From: an uncultured Pseudomonadota bacterium
GTDB lineage: Bacteria; Pseudomonadota; Gammaproteobacteria; Steroidobacterales; Woeseiaceae
Assembly: GCA_913055625.1 (NCBI GenBank)
Contig: CAJXJW010000003.1
Coordinates: 62,001-126,000, forward strand
Length of the DNA stretch: 64,000 nucleotides
Direction of reading: 5' to 3'
Under the pieces are notes generated by a model, which ran no database searches, was not told the origin of the DNA, and worked only from the letters and a program-made list of their open reading frames with translations. Shown here one piece after another: positions 8,445 to 17,543 of the stretch (the first letter of the stretch is position 1; each line of letters opens with the position of its first letter). The translations under genes and the position numbers were made by a program.

Positions 8445-9442
8445 GCGATCCGCACATCTCGCTGGCGCACGGCAACGGCGGGCGCTTCATGCGCGAACTC
8501 ATCGAGGAGGTCTTCGTCCGTCACCTGGGCGCCGGCAACGTTGACGCGAGCGCGGACGCCGTCGCGCTCGATCTCGGCGGCGGCGAGCCGATGATCACGA
8601 CCGACGGATTCACGGTCCAGCCGCTCGAGTTTCCCGGCGGCGACATCGGGTCCCTGGCCGTGCACGGCACGGTCAACGACCTGGCCGTCGCCGGCGCCAA
8701 AGCCCGCTACCTGACGCTCAACGCGTTCATCGAGGAAGGCTTCGAATCGGCCGTGCTCGACCGTATCGTCGCGAGCCTCGCGGCGGCGGCCCGCGCCTGC
8801 GGCGTGCGCGTCGTCGCAGGCGACACGAAGGTGCTGCGCCGCGGCGAAGGCGGCGGCGTGTATTTCGCCACGACCGGCGTCGGCGTGCGGCTGCCGGGAG
8901 CGCGGCCAGCGCTCGACCGCATCCGCGAAGGGGACGCCGTCATCGTCAGCGGCACGATCGGCGACCACGGCACGGCCGTCATGCTCGCCCGCGAGGACTT
9001 CGACCTGCGTGGCAGCCTCGCCTCGGACTCCGCGAGCGTGGCGCCGCTCGCCGAGTCCCTGCTCGCGTTCGACGGACTGCGCTTCATGCGCGACCCGACG
9101 CGCGGCGGCATCGCGTCGGTCGCGAACGAGATCCGGCGTGCCACTGGCCTCGGCCTCCGCTTCGAGGCAAACCTGCCGGTCGCCGAGGCCGTGCAGTCCG
9201 TATGCGACATGCTCGGCTACGACCCCTGTTATCTCGCGAGCGAGGGTCGCGTCATCGCCGTCGTCGCACCGGACCAGGCCGATGCCGCCGTCCTGGCGCT
9301 GCGAGGGCACGACGGCGGCCGGTCGGCCGCGCGTGTAGGGACCGTCACCGGCCGCGGCACGCGCGTCACGCTGCGCACCGAACTCGGCGGTGAGCGCTTT
9401 CTCGAAGAACTGGAGGACGATCCGCTGCCGCGGATCTGTTGA
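8438..9442 (+). CDS. hypE: Hydrogenase maturation protein HypE
   Basis: PurM-like ATPase that dehydrates a C-terminal thiocarbamate to thiocyanate for cyanide delivery. The C-terminus ends Pro-Arg-Ile-Cys, the exact modified tail of HypE. The N-terminal HGNGG and later DPTRGG are family motifs. GTG 8438 overlaps the hypF stop, and a TTG nine bases earlier is an alternative. The downstream antiporter begins 2 nt after the stop, so it probably belongs to the same transcript. Confidence 0.95.
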   Translation: MLSDPHISLAHGNGGRFMRELIEEVFVRHLGAGNVDASADAVALDLGGGEPMITTDGFTVQPLEFPGGDIGSLAVHGTVNDLAVAGAKARYLTLNAFIEEGFESAVLDRIVASLAAAARACGVRVVAGDTKVLRRGEGGGVYFATTGVGVRLPGARPALDRIREGDAVIVSGTIGDHGTAVMLAREDFDLRGSLASDSASVAPLAESLLAFDGLRFMRDPTRGGIASVANEIRRATGLGLRFEANLPVAEAVQSVCDMLGYDPCYLASEGRVIAVVAPDQADAAVLALRGHDGGRSAARVGTVTGRGTRVTLRTELGGERFLEELEDDPLPRIC

Positions 9443-9444
9443 TC

Positions 9445-10839
9445 ATGTCCGTCGCAAGCGCCGCGTCGCACGGGGACCCGATCGCGCCCGTCATTCTCGG
9501 CGTCACGAGCATCCTGCTGTTCGCCATCATCGGCCGGGTCGCCGCGCGCCGTGCCGGCCAGCCGACCGTGCTCGGCGAGCTGATCATGGGCATCCTGCTC
9601 GGCAACATCGCCTGGTACTTCGGCTTCGACCTGATCGCGATACTCCGTGAAGGCCCACAGGTATTCGACGTGGTCAACGAGACGCTGGCCGGCATCCCGC
9701 TTTACGAGGCCGCCGTGTCGAATTTCGGTGAGGACAAGGGCGTGGAGGTCGCGCGCATCATGACCGGACCGCACGGCGGGCAGGTCATGCAGGTCGCGCA
9801 CGCGGTCGACGTCTTCTCCCGTTACGGCGTGATCTTCCTGTTGTTCATGGCGGGCATCGAAACGGAACTGAAGGAACTGCGACGGGTCGGCGCCGACTCG
9901 ATTCGCGTCGCCCTGATCGGCGTCATCCTGCCGTTTGCGCTCGGCTTCGCGGCGACAATGGTGCTGCGGCCGGAGCTGTCCTTCTACACCGACCTGTTCA
10001 TCGGCGCGACCCTCGGCGCAACGAGCGTGGGCATCTCCGCACAGGTCCTTCGCGAAACCGGTTACATCCAGCGCCGCGAGGGCCACATCGTGCTGGGCGC
10101 GGCGGTCGGCGACGACATCCTGGGGCTGATTATTCTTGCCGTCGTCTCCGGCCTCGTCGTCACGGGCACCGTCAATCTCCTCGGTATCGTGTCCGTCATC
10201 ACGATCTCTGTGCTGTTCCTGGTTGCCGCAGTCACGCTCGGACCGACGCTGGTACGCTTCGCCGCATTCATCATGCGGCGCCTCGACCTGGTCGAAGCGA
10301 AGATGTTCACGTCCTACTTATTCGTCATGATTCTCGCGTGGGCCGCGAACCTCGCTGGACTGGCGACGATCGTCGGCGCATTCGCCGCCGGCGTGGTGCT
10401 GTCCGACAGCCACTTCAATAAGCACGAAGTCGGCAGCGACAAGCCGGTGACGATCCGCGAGCTGATCATGCCGCTCGAGGTGATCCTCGTGCCGATCTTC
10501 TTCATCCTGATGGGCATCCAGGTGAAGCTGGAATCTTTCCTGTCCTGGCCGGTCGTCTCGCTCGCCGGCGGGCTGCTCGTCGCCGCCGTCGTCGGCAAGG
10601 TCGCATGCGGACTCGGCGCGAGGTCGCCGGCCAACCGGCTCATTGTCGGTGTCGGCATGCTGCCGCGCGGCGAGGTCGGGCTGGTCTTCGCCGCCATCGG
10701 GCGCGCGCTGGGTGTGCTGGACGACGCCCTGTTCTCTGCAATCGTGTTGATGGTCATCGTGACGACGCTGATCGCGCCGCCGTGGCTGAAGGCTGTGATT
10801 CGCCGTCAGCCGGCAAGCGCGGAGGAAGCCTCGGCCTGA
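9445..10839 (+). CDS. CPA2-family cation/proton antiporter
   Basis: Inner-membrane monovalent cation:proton antiporter of the CPA2 (Kef/NapA-like) family, 464 residues with about 12 hydrophobic helices. The paired acidic motif AVGDDILG in the middle of the protein is the ion-binding site of electrogenic members; a C-terminal nucleotide-binding domain (as in KefC) is missing. ATG 9445 lies 2 nt after the hypE stop. The 3' end overlaps the converging hypA by 34 nt. An ion antiporter is not a known maturation factor, so the placement suggests a functional link between H2 oxidation and ion homeostasis. Na+ versus K+ cannot be read from the sequence. Confidence 0.88.
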   Translation: MSVASAASHGDPIAPVILGVTSILLFAIIGRVAARRAGQPTVLGELIMGILLGNIAWYFGFDLIAILREGPQVFDVVNETLAGIPLYEAAVSNFGEDKGVEVARIMTGPHGGQVMQVAHAVDVFSRYGVIFLLFMAGIETELKELRRVGADSIRVALIGVILPFALGFAATMVLRPELSFYTDLFIGATLGATSVGISAQVLRETGYIQRREGHIVLGAAVGDDILGLIILAVVSGLVVTGTVNLLGIVSVITISVLFLVAAVTLGPTLVRFAAFIMRRLDLVEAKMFTSYLFVMILAWAANLAGLATIVGAFAAGVVLSDSHFNKHEVGSDKPVTIRELIMPLEVILVPIFFILMGIQVKLESFLSWPVVSLAGGLLVAAVVGKVACGLGARSPANRLIVGVGMLPRGEVGLVFAAIGRALGVLDDALFSAIVLMVIVTTLIAPPWLKAVIRRQPASAEEASA

Positions 10840-11180
10840 GCGCCAAAGCGCACCTGCATCAGCATCAGCTCGTCACCGGACACGACGCGCGTGCGGAAGT
10901 CGCCGCAGTGGCCGCACAGCAACCGGTTCACGCTGGCAGGCGATTCCTTGGCGCAGACGGTACACGCCACGACGATGTCCGCGGGCTCGAGCGTAAGCTC
11001 GGCCGTCGCCGCAATCGAGCCGGCGGCCGCGATCGGGTAGGCATTGCGCAGGAGGTCGGGCTCGACGCCGGACAACGGTCCCACGCGCACCGTGATCGAG
11101 GCGACGCAGGTCGCGCCATGCTCTGCGGCGACACGCTCGACCTGGACCAGCAGCGCGTTGCACACGGACAGCTCGTGCAT
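10806..11180 (-). CDS. hypA: Hydrogenase nickel chaperone HypA
   Basis: Nickel metallochaperone partnering HypB. It starts MHELSVC, with His2 being the nickel ligand, and has the zinc site as CTVC and CGHC near residues 73-91. At 124 residues it is slightly longer than usual, with an Ala/Ser tail reading into the antiporter's 3' end. It is the last gene of the hup arm; its start overlaps the hupJ stop (ATGA). Separation of hypA from hypB, on opposite strands, is unusual but the set is complete. Confidence 0.95.
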   Translation of the reverse strand: MHELSVCNALLVQVERVAAEHGATCVASITVRVGPLSGVEPDLLRNAYPIAAAGSIAATAELTLEPADIVVACTVCAKESPASVNRLLCGHCGDFRTRVVSGDELMLMQVRFGAQAEASSALAG

Positions 11181-11641
11181 CAGTCCGTCCCCGCGCCGGC
11201 AAACAGAGCGCGCCGGCTGAGACGGGCCGGCGGCGCGTCGGCCGCGGGCGGCTCGAACAGCCGCTCGACGATGTTTGCGCCGAGCTCCACGGCCTCGTCC
11301 GTGCTCGCCAGCGGCGTGACGTCGCGATAAAGCACGACGCTCAGGTACAGGCCGAGTTCCTCGTCCCGGTGCACGGTCATCTCCTGGGTTCCGGCCGGCA
11401 GGTCGATCGACACGACCGCGCCCTGTGCCTCGTCCGCCCAGGTGTCGTCGCCGGGCAGGACGACGAGGTTCATGAACCAGGGCGTGACGAGCACCCCGAG
11501 GGCGTGGGATTCGAACGGGCGAAACCCGGCGGTCGCGACGTCGAGCGCCGCGTTGACGATCGGCAGCCCCTGCATGCGCTCGGCGTGGATGCGCCGGTAG
11601 CGCGCCCGCAGCGCCGCCGGCGTCGGGTTGATCTCAGTCAT
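11180..11641 (-). CDS. hupJ: [NiFe]-hydrogenase assembly chaperone, HybE/HupJ family
   Basis: Accessory protein of membrane-bound uptake hydrogenases, thought to keep subunit precursors from premature export or assembly. The diagnostic block GVLVTPWFMNLVVLPG lies at about residues 49-64, and the protein is 153 residues. It overlaps hupI by 8 nt upstream and hypA by 2 nt downstream. Family members carry the names HupJ, HoxT or HybE depending on organism; the rubredoxin-HupJ pairing here follows the HupJ/HoxT pattern. Confidence 0.88.
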   Translation of the reverse strand: MTEINPTPAALRARYRRIHAERMQGLPIVNAALDVATAGFRPFESHALGVLVTPWFMNLVVLPGDDTWADEAQGAVVSIDLPAGTQEMTVHRDEELGLYLSVVLYRDVTPLASTDEAVELGANIVERLFEPPAADAPPARLSRRALFAGAGTD

Positions 11642-11837
11642 CGAGCGGCAGGAACTTGTCCTGCTCGGCGTCGCATTGGGGACATCGCCACCAGGCGGGC
11701 AGTGCCGTGAACGCGGTGCCGGACGGGATCTGCTCGACCTCGTCGCCCTCCGCCGGATCGTAGACGTACCAGCAGATGCGGCACTCCAGGCGGGTCGCCT
11801 CGTCGACGCGGCCGCCCGGTGCCGCGCTGGCGCTCAC
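11634..11837 (-). CDS. hupI: Hydrogenase-associated rubredoxin HupI/HoxR
   Basis: Small rubredoxin of 67 residues with two CxxC pairs (CRIC and CPQC) and the typical YDPAEGD and LPAWWRCP segments. In known systems this rubredoxin is needed for hydrogenase made or used in the presence of oxygen, probably protecting or completing small-subunit clusters. It starts at GTG 11837 inside the hupH stop (GTGA overlap). Its presence fits the oxygen-tolerant type of small subunit encoded at 16242. Confidence 0.94.
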   Translation of the reverse strand: MSASAAPGGRVDEATRLECRICWYVYDPAEGDEVEQIPSGTAFTALPAWWRCPQCDAEQDKFLPLDD

Positions 11838-12700
11838 GCGACGTCAGCCCAGTACGGCGCGAGAATCGCGTCAAGCCGCTCGGCGGAATCGGCGAGATCC
11901 TCGGGTGCGGCGCAGATGAGTTCCGGCACGCCGACCACTTCGAGCGTCGTCAGGATCGGCGTACCCATCGAGTTCGTGAAGCGCACCCACCAGACGTTCG
12001 GCACCGCCGTCGCAATCACCTGGCATTTTCCGTAGGCCCGCGACAGCGTGTCCACGGCGCCGCGCCCGAGACGCAGGTCCAGGAATGCCAGGTCCCCTTC
12101 CGTCAGCGGCAGCAGCGTCAGGTTGATCTCATGGCGCACGCCGGTGCTGGCGTAGTCGGCACAATGCGCCTCGAGCTCGACCAGGATCGGCAGCGCGTTG
12201 ATCACGCCGTCCGGAATCCCGTCCGCGCTCGTGTCGACCGCGCGCGCGAACTCGAACGGCAGGCTCACGACGTGCGGCGCCGCACCGACTTCGAGGATGT
12301 CGGCGACGACCTCGTCATCACTGTCGAGATACACCGTGCGCCAGACGCCGGCCAGCACGCTCTCCTGCGTGCGCGCGCGAACGCTGCCGGTGCAGGTCAC
12401 GCTGACTTCGCCCTCGCCGAGCACCTGGTTCACGAGTTCGCGGCTCGCGTCGTCCAGCGCGCCGAGGTTCGCGAGCTGCGGCTCGGCGCCGACGGTCCAG
12501 CCAGCCAGTGCCTGCCTCAGCCAGCGCATCGTTTCGCGCGCGCCGTCGAGGCCGGTGACCGCTTCGGGCTCCGGCATGGCCGGCGGACGGTAGGTCCACA
12601 TGTCGCCCGGCATGTCGATGTACTGCAGTGACTGCCCGTCCTCCTCGTCCGGCTGGCTGCCGGGTCCGATGACCCGGACGGGGATGTCTTTCAGGTTCAT
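11834..12700 (-). CDS. hupH: Hydrogenase expression/formation protein HupH
   Basis: Member of the HupH/HyaF/HoxQ family, implicated in maturation of the small subunit of oxygen-tolerant uptake hydrogenases. The protein is 288 residues, begins MNLKDIPVRV, and contains the LLPLTEGDLAFL and NVWWVRFTN segments typical of the C-terminal half. ATG 12700 has GGAGGAGACG directly upstream, and hupG ends 21 nt before it. No transmembrane or signal segment is seen, so it acts in the cytoplasm. Confidence 0.93.
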   Translation of the reverse strand: MNLKDIPVRVIGPGSQPDEEDGQSLQYIDMPGDMWTYRPPAMPEPEAVTGLDGARETMRWLRQALAGWTVGAEPQLANLGALDDASRELVNQVLGEGEVSVTCTGSVRARTQESVLAGVWRTVYLDSDDEVVADILEVGAAPHVVSLPFEFARAVDTSADGIPDGVINALPILVELEAHCADYASTGVRHEINLTLLPLTEGDLAFLDLRLGRGAVDTLSRAYGKCQVIATAVPNVWWVRFTNSMGTPILTTLEVVGVPELICAAPEDLADSAERLDAILAPYWADVA

Positions 12701-12721
12701 CGTCTCCTCCGTGTCGCCGTC

Positions 12722-13162
12722 TCAGCCGCTGACCACCGGGATGCCGATGCCGGGCGTCCGCCGGGCCGGGGCGTCGAAGTACTGCCCGATCTGCTCGAGA
12801 TAGTCCGACCAGTCGCGGATCCGCGTCAGCGTGCCGACGTAGTCCCCGCTGCGGACGAAGACGAGTGCCGGGTACTCGGTGAAGCCGTAGCGTTGCCGCA
12901 GCGCGTCGCCGTCGCCGAACACGTCGATGACGACGCCCGGCGACAGGCGGCCACCGAATGCGGCGACCAGCTCCGGCAGCACGACCGCAACGTCGGTCGC
13001 GTCCCGAACGGTGGCGGGATCGCCCGGGAAGAACAGTACGTTGAGGCCAGGCCGATCGATGAAGGCGTGATGCGTCGCGGCATCGACCACCGGGTAGCCG
13101 AGTTCGCCGGTGAGACGCTCGATCAGCGGGTGTGGCTCGATTTTTCGGGCCGGCCGGCTCAC
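12722..13162 (-). CDS. hupG: Hydrogenase chaperone HupG (HyaE/HoxO family)
   Basis: Thioredoxin-fold chaperone that binds the Tat-signal-bearing small-subunit precursor. The 146-residue protein has a thioredoxin-like core (FFPGDPAT, VVLPELVAAFG, YPALVFVRSG) but no CxxC, as is usual in the family. An open frame continues upstream, but GTG 13162 overlaps the hupD stop (GTGA), giving family length and the coupling seen along this operon. Confidence 0.9.
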   Translation of the reverse strand: MSRPARKIEPHPLIERLTGELGYPVVDAATHHAFIDRPGLNVLFFPGDPATVRDATDVAVVLPELVAAFGGRLSPGVVIDVFGDGDALRQRYGFTEYPALVFVRSGDYVGTLTRIRDWSDYLEQIGQYFDAPARRTPGIGIPVVSG

Positions 13163-13755
13163 GCGATCTCCGGGCGACCGGCCTCGTAGTCGCCGATCGC
13201 CAGCGCCGACGGGCCGGTCTGCCGGCCGTCCGGCAGCGGCTCGGACCGCGGCACGAAACGCACGCCCCATCCGCGGAGCACCCGGCAGGCCCGGTCGACC
13301 GCGGGTTCCACCCGGGCGCGCACCGCCGGCGTCAGGCTGCCGCCGTAGTCGTCGAGCAGCTCGGGCTGCACGCCGACCAGCGCGATCTCGTCGGGAAACT
13401 CGCCCGCCAGCACGGCCGACGACAGCACTTCCTGGAAGCCCGCCTGGTGCATGCTGACCTTCTTCGCGCCCATGTAGCGCGGCACGTCGTCGCCCTCGAT
13501 GAGGCGCAGCGAACCCGGCTCCAGCGCGAAATCGATGGCGTCGAAGATCAGCAGGCGCCGTGCCTGGCGCACCCAGGGCAGAAGGAAGATCCCCTGCGTT
13601 CCGCCGTCCATGACGCGCACGTCGTCCCCGAATTCAAAACGCGCGTGCAGGGCCTCGACGCAGCGCACGCCGAAGCCCTCGTCCGCCCACAGCAGGTTGC
13701 CGATGCCGAGCACCAGCGTCTGCCAGTCGTCGGCGCGCGCCGCGGAATCAGTCAC
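13159..13755 (-). CDS. hupD: Hydrogenase large-subunit maturation protease HupD
   Basis: Endopeptidase that removes the C-terminal extension of the large subunit after nickel insertion. Family motifs are present: GIGNLLWADEGFG, with Glu26 a nickel-sensing ligand, FDAIDF (Asp72) and SMHQAGF (His103). Length 198 residues. It starts at GTG 13755, overlapping hupC by 8 nt. The matching substrate site is DPCLACASH in the HupL C-terminus. Confidence 0.94.
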   Translation of the reverse strand: MTDSAARADDWQTLVLGIGNLLWADEGFGVRCVEALHARFEFGDDVRVMDGGTQGIFLLPWVRQARRLLIFDAIDFALEPGSLRLIEGDDVPRYMGAKKVSMHQAGFQEVLSSAVLAGEFPDEIALVGVQPELLDDYGGSLTPAVRARVEPAVDRACRVLRGWGVRFVPRSEPLPDGRQTGPSALAIGDYEAGRPEIA

Positions 13756-14440
13756 GGTAGATACGCCAGCCGCTGATGATCGCGCTGACGCTGCTGGCCT
13801 TGCTCATGATGTCGGCCCGCAGCGCCATGTAGATGTGGATGATGGCGAACACGATGAACAGCCACATGCCGACGATGTGCAGCATGCGCACGCTCTGCGA
13901 GCCGCCGAGCAGCGGGATGACCCAGCCGAACAGGCGGTCCGCCCAACTGTCGAGCCCGAGCCCTTCGCCATACAGCGCGAAGCCGGTGAAGATCATGAAG
14001 AGGCCCAGCACGACGTTGAAGAACCACATCGCCGCCTGCGCCAGCGCATTGTGCGCGACGTGGTTCGTCGGCTCGCGCCGCAGGAACAGGTAGTACTTGA
14101 TCTCCTCGAACAGGTCCCGCCACCATTGGCCGCGCCAGAGCGGCAGGTACAGCAGCTCCCGGGACCAGCGGTTGCCGACGAAACCCCAGTAGATGCGGAC
14201 GACGAGCCCGATGGCGAACACGTAGCCGGCAATGAAGTGCACGAGCCGCAGGTTGCCCATCAGGAAGCTCTGGCTCGCCTCGCCGCCGACGCTCGGCAAC
14301 GGGTTCGCGATCAGGTAGCCGGTCACCGACAACACGACGATCGACAGGGCGTGCACCCAGTGCCAGATACGGACCGGCGCCTCGAAGACGTACACCGCCT
14401 TCGGTGTCTTGCGCTCGATGTCGTGGGCCGTCGTTGCCAT
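13748..14440 (-). CDS. hupC: Hydrogenase cytochrome b subunit HupC
   Basis: Membrane cytochrome b that anchors the hydrogenase and passes its electrons to the quinone pool. The 230-residue protein has four main hydrophobic helices with candidate haem-ligand histidines in RIWHWVHA, RLVHFIAG and the C-terminal MLHIVG/IIHIYM helices. It lies 9 nt after hupL. The quinone connection ties H2 oxidation to the same pool used by Na+-NQR encoded at the left of the window. Confidence 0.95.
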   Translation of the reverse strand: MATTAHDIERKTPKAVYVFEAPVRIWHWVHALSIVVLSVTGYLIANPLPSVGGEASQSFLMGNLRLVHFIAGYVFAIGLVVRIYWGFVGNRWSRELLYLPLWRGQWWRDLFEEIKYYLFLRREPTNHVAHNALAQAAMWFFNVVLGLFMIFTGFALYGEGLGLDSWADRLFGWVIPLLGGSQSVRMLHIVGMWLFIVFAIIHIYMALRADIMSKASSVSAIISGWRIYRD

Positions 14441-14449
14441 GTCGTGACC

Positions 14450-16249
14450 TCAGCGGATCTTGACCGTCGCCAGCTCCTGCCCGTCCGGCGAGATTACGTG
14501 CGAGGCGCAGGCGAGGCAGGGGTCGAAGCTGTGGATCGTGCGCAGGATCTCCAGCGGCTGTGACGGGTCGGCCATCGGCGTACCGAGCAACGCGGCCTCG
14601 TAGGCGCCAATGTTGCCGGCCGCGTCCCGCGGGGACGCGTTCCACGTCGACGGCACGACGGCCTGGTAGTTCGCGATCTTCGCGTCCTGCACGTGCAGCC
14701 AGTGACCGAGCGCGCCGCGCGGTGCCTCGCCGAAACCGACGCCCTTCGTGTCCGCCGGCCAGGTCGCGGGCTCCCATTTCTCCATGTTCGCGGTTGCGAC
14801 ATCGCCAGCCTTGATGTTCGCCATCATGCCGTCGAACACGTCGCGCATGCGGTGCGCCGCCCACGAGCATTCGAGCCCGCGCGCCGCCGTGCGGCCGAGC
14901 GTCGAGAACAGCGCGGTGATCGGCAGGTCCAGTGCGGACAGCAAGCCGTCGACCTGATCCTTGATCTCCTCGTTACCGCGCGCATAGGCAACCAGGTATC
15001 GCGCGAGCGGCCCGACCTCCATCGCGTGACCGCGCCAGCGCGGCGCCTTCAGCCACGAGTACTTCGCGCCCTCGTCGAGCGCCTCGATGTTCGTCTTCGT
15101 GCCTTTCGCGTTCGGACCGAGTTCGAAGCGCGGCTCCGTCACGCCGTCCCACGGGTGCAGGCCGCGATCCGCGTCGCCACCCGCGTACTCGTACCACGAG
15201 TGCGTGACGAACTCCTGCACCTGTTCCGGGTCCCGCGGGTCGACGTCGTGCACCGTCGACAGGTCGCCGTCCAGGATCGCGCCGCCGGGCAGCATGAAGC
15301 TGTCGTTCGTGTAGTTGTTCGGGATCGCGGGGAAGTCCCCGTAGGCCATCACGTTCTTCGACGACAGGCCGCCGCCGTAGGTCCAGTCCTTGTAGAACGA
15401 CGCGATCGCGGTGAGGTCAGGGATGTAGACCTTGTCGACGAACTCGATCGAGCGGTTGATGATGTCCGACACCATGTTCAGCCAGGCCATGTTCACCGCG
15501 CCGACCGCGCCGGTCTCGTTCACGTTGATCGAGCACGGCATGCCGCCCACGATCCAGTTCGGGTGCGGGTTGCGGCCGCCGAAGATCGTGTGGATCTTGA
15601 CGATCTCCTTCTGGAAATCCAGCGCCTCGAGGTAGTGCGTCACGGCCATCAGGTTCGCTTCGGCCGGCAGCTTGTAGGCGGGACTGCCCCAGTACGCGTT
15701 CGCGAACGGGCCGAGCTGGCCGGACTCCACGAAGCGCTTGATGCGCCCCTGCACGTCCCGGAAATAGCCGGGCGAGGACTTCGGCCAGCTCGAAATACTC
15801 TGCTGCAGTTCCGACGTGGCCCGCGGGTCCGCGTTCAGCGCGCTGACGACGTCCACCCAGTCGAGCGCGTGCAGATGGTAGAAGTGCACGAGGTGGTCCT
15901 GCGTGTACTGCGCGAGCATCATCAGGTTACGGATGGAGTTCGCGTTCGCCGGGATGTCGATGTCCAGCGCGTCCTCGACGGCGCGACAGGAAATCAGCGC
16001 GTGCACCCCGGTGCAGACACCGCAGATGCGCTCCGTGAATGCCCAGGCGTCGCGCGGGTCGCGGCCCTTGAGGATGACTTCCAGTCCGCGCCACATGTTG
16101 CCGGTGGAGACCGCGTTGCGGATCGTGTTGTTCTCGTCAACGTTCACCTCGATGCGCAGGTGACCTTCGATGCGGCATATCGGGTCGACGACGACCCGCT
16201 GGCCGCTGTCGTCGAGTGCGAAGCCGTTAGGCGTGACCGTGCTAGCCAT
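14450..16249 (-). CDS. hupL: Uptake [NiFe]-hydrogenase large subunit
   Basis: Catalytic subunit holding the NiFe(CN)2CO site. The two nickel-binding motifs are [10 protein letters not shown] (Cys76, Cys79) and DPCLACASH (Cys578, Cys581). Fifteen residues follow His584 and are the predicted HupD-cleaved tail, ending KIR. ATG 16249 gives 599 residues and overlaps the hupS stop by 8 nt; the longer open frame upstream lies inside hupS and is rejected. No signal peptide is present because the subunit is exported together with HupS. The motif context fits group 1 membrane-bound uptake enzymes. Confidence 0.97.
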   Translation of the reverse strand: MASTVTPNGFALDDSGQRVVVDPICRIEGHLRIEVNVDENNTIRNAVSTGNMWRGLEVILKGRDPRDAWAFTERICGVCTGVHALISCRAVEDALDIDIPANANSIRNLMMLAQYTQDHLVHFYHLHALDWVDVVSALNADPRATSELQQSISSWPKSSPGYFRDVQGRIKRFVESGQLGPFANAYWGSPAYKLPAEANLMAVTHYLEALDFQKEIVKIHTIFGGRNPHPNWIVGGMPCSINVNETGAVGAVNMAWLNMVSDIINRSIEFVDKVYIPDLTAIASFYKDWTYGGGLSSKNVMAYGDFPAIPNNYTNDSFMLPGGAILDGDLSTVHDVDPRDPEQVQEFVTHSWYEYAGGDADRGLHPWDGVTEPRFELGPNAKGTKTNIEALDEGAKYSWLKAPRWRGHAMEVGPLARYLVAYARGNEEIKDQVDGLLSALDLPITALFSTLGRTAARGLECSWAAHRMRDVFDGMMANIKAGDVATANMEKWEPATWPADTKGVGFGEAPRGALGHWLHVQDAKIANYQAVVPSTWNASPRDAAGNIGAYEAALLGTPMADPSQPLEILRTIHSFDPCLACASHVISPDGQELATVKIR

Positions 16250-17333
16250 TCTGCGTCTCCTCGGAACGGCGGCGAGCGATGTGCGTCGCCGCGGAAACCG
16301 CAGCGTGCGCCGCCACGCCCACGGCCGCGGCACCCGCCAGCAGGCCGCCGACCTTGTCCGCCGTCGCTTCGGCGCCGCCCATGACCCCGAAGTTCGTCAC
16401 GGCGCTGTAGAAAGAGCCCTTGTCCCAGAAGTTGTCCTCGGCGCAGCCGAGGCAGCCGTGGCCGGATTTGACGGGCCACGACAGGCCGTCGTTCCACTCC
16501 AGCGTCGAGCAGGCGTTGTACGTGGTCGGCCCCTTGCAGCCCACCTTGTAGAGGCAGTAGCCCTTCCGCGCGCCCTCGTCGTCGAAGTGCTCGACGAACT
16601 GCCCGGCGTCGAAGTGCGGCCGCCGGTAGCACTTGTCGTGCAATCGCTGGCTGTAGAACATCTTCGGCCGGCCCTGCCGGTCGAGCTCCGGCAGCCGGTC
16701 GAACGCGATCATGTACGTAATGACGCCCGTCATCACCTCGGCGATCGGCGGGCACCCCGGCACCTTGACGATCGGCTTGTCGAGGATGACCTTGTGGATC
16801 GGCGTCGCGCGCGTCGGGTTCGGCCGCGCGGCCTGGACGCAACCCCAGGACGCGCAGGAGCCCCACGCGATGATCGCCTTGCAGTGGTCGGCCATGTGCC
16901 GGAGCTTCTCGACGTAGGGCTTGCCGGCCTGGATGCAGTACATCCCGTCTTCGTTCAGCGGCGGATTGCCCTCGCAGGCCAGGATGTACTGGCCGTCGTA
17001 CTTCTCGATCGTCTGCTCGAGCAACTCCTCCGCCTGGTGGCCCGCCGCGGCCATCAGCGTGTCGTCGTAGTCGAGCGAAATCATCGACAGGACGACGTCG
17101 CCGGCCAGCGGGTTGCCGGAGCGGATGAAGGACTCGGTGCAGCAGGTGCACTCGAGCCCGTGCAGCCAGATTACGGGCGTGCGCGGCTTGGTTTCCAGCG
17201 CGTGCGCGATCTTGCCGGCGAACTCGGGCCCGAGGCCCAGCCCGGCCGCGGTCAGGCTGCAGAATTTGAGGAAGCTCCGGCGCGTGATTCCGTGCCGGCG
17301 CATGACGTCGTAAAAGGTCTCGCGTTGCTGCAT
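16242..17333 (-). CDS. hupS: Uptake [NiFe]-hydrogenase small subunit, six-Cys oxygen-tolerant type
   Basis: Electron-transfer subunit with three Fe-S clusters, exported by Tat (RRSFLK at residues 18-23; cleavage likely near AHA at 43-45) and anchored by a C-terminal Ala/Gly-rich helix at about 327-350. The proximal cluster ligands are ECTCC (Cys62, Cys64, Cys65), GSCASWGC (Cys160, Cys165) and PGC (Cys194): six cysteines, the pattern for a [4Fe-3S] cluster. Distal ligands are His232, Cys235, Cys260 and Cys266; medial ligands Cys275, Cys294 and Cys297. ATG 17333 gives 363 residues, with a GGAGGGG site upstream. It is the first gene of the hup operon. Confidence 0.97.
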   Translation of the reverse strand: MQQRETFYDVMRRHGITRRSFLKFCSLTAAGLGLGPEFAGKIAHALETKPRTPVIWLHGLECTCCTESFIRSGNPLAGDVVLSMISLDYDDTLMAAAGHQAEELLEQTIEKYDGQYILACEGNPPLNEDGMYCIQAGKPYVEKLRHMADHCKAIIAWGSCASWGCVQAARPNPTRATPIHKVILDKPIVKVPGCPPIAEVMTGVITYMIAFDRLPELDRQGRPKMFYSQRLHDKCYRRPHFDAGQFVEHFDDEGARKGYCLYKVGCKGPTTYNACSTLEWNDGLSWPVKSGHGCLGCAEDNFWDKGSFYSAVTNFGVMGGAEATADKVGGLLAGAAAVGVAAHAAVSAATHIARRRSEETQNG

Positions 17334-17471
17334 CGTGGTTGCCCCTCCGGCCGCACGCTGAACGCGTGCCGACCGCGCATCCCACGGCATCCCTGCGGAG
17401 CGCTTTCCTGGCTGGCCGACACGGCACCCGGAATTCTGCCCGCGGTCGGTGGGACGCTGTATCGTGGTTCC

Positions 17472-17512
17472 TACGTACAGCAAGGGCTGCGGCCGGGCGG
17501 CTCCCTGTATAC
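17472..17512 (+). promoter_or_regulatory. Candidate regulator box and -10 in the hupS / kinase divergent region
   Basis: The 210-nt gap between hupS and the kinase gene contains CTACGTACAG (TACGTA at 17472-17477) and, on the plus strand, a good -10 hexamer TATACT at 17507-17512. The box would lie about 32 nt upstream of the -10. Read on the other strand the box is TACGTAGGAACC, resembling the boxes at 3987 and 20509. A clear minus-strand promoter for hupS was not found apart from a poor sigma-54-like match. The assignment is tentative. Confidence 0.3.
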
Positions 17513-17543
17513 TTGCTGGCTCTCCCGGCCGGCCGGCACCTGA

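Noticed and set aside
14693-16384. 563-codon plus-strand frame opposite hupL
   Set aside because: Composition is dominated by Arg, Val, His and Asp with no recognisable domain; it is the antisense shadow of the large-subunit gene.
17357-17370. Sigma-54-like -24/-12 element upstream of hupS (GGCACG-N6-GC on the minus strand)
   Set aside because: The -24 half is good, but the -12 half is CAGC instead of TTGC. The implied start would fall inside the ribosome-binding site, and no NtrC-family activator gene is present in the window.
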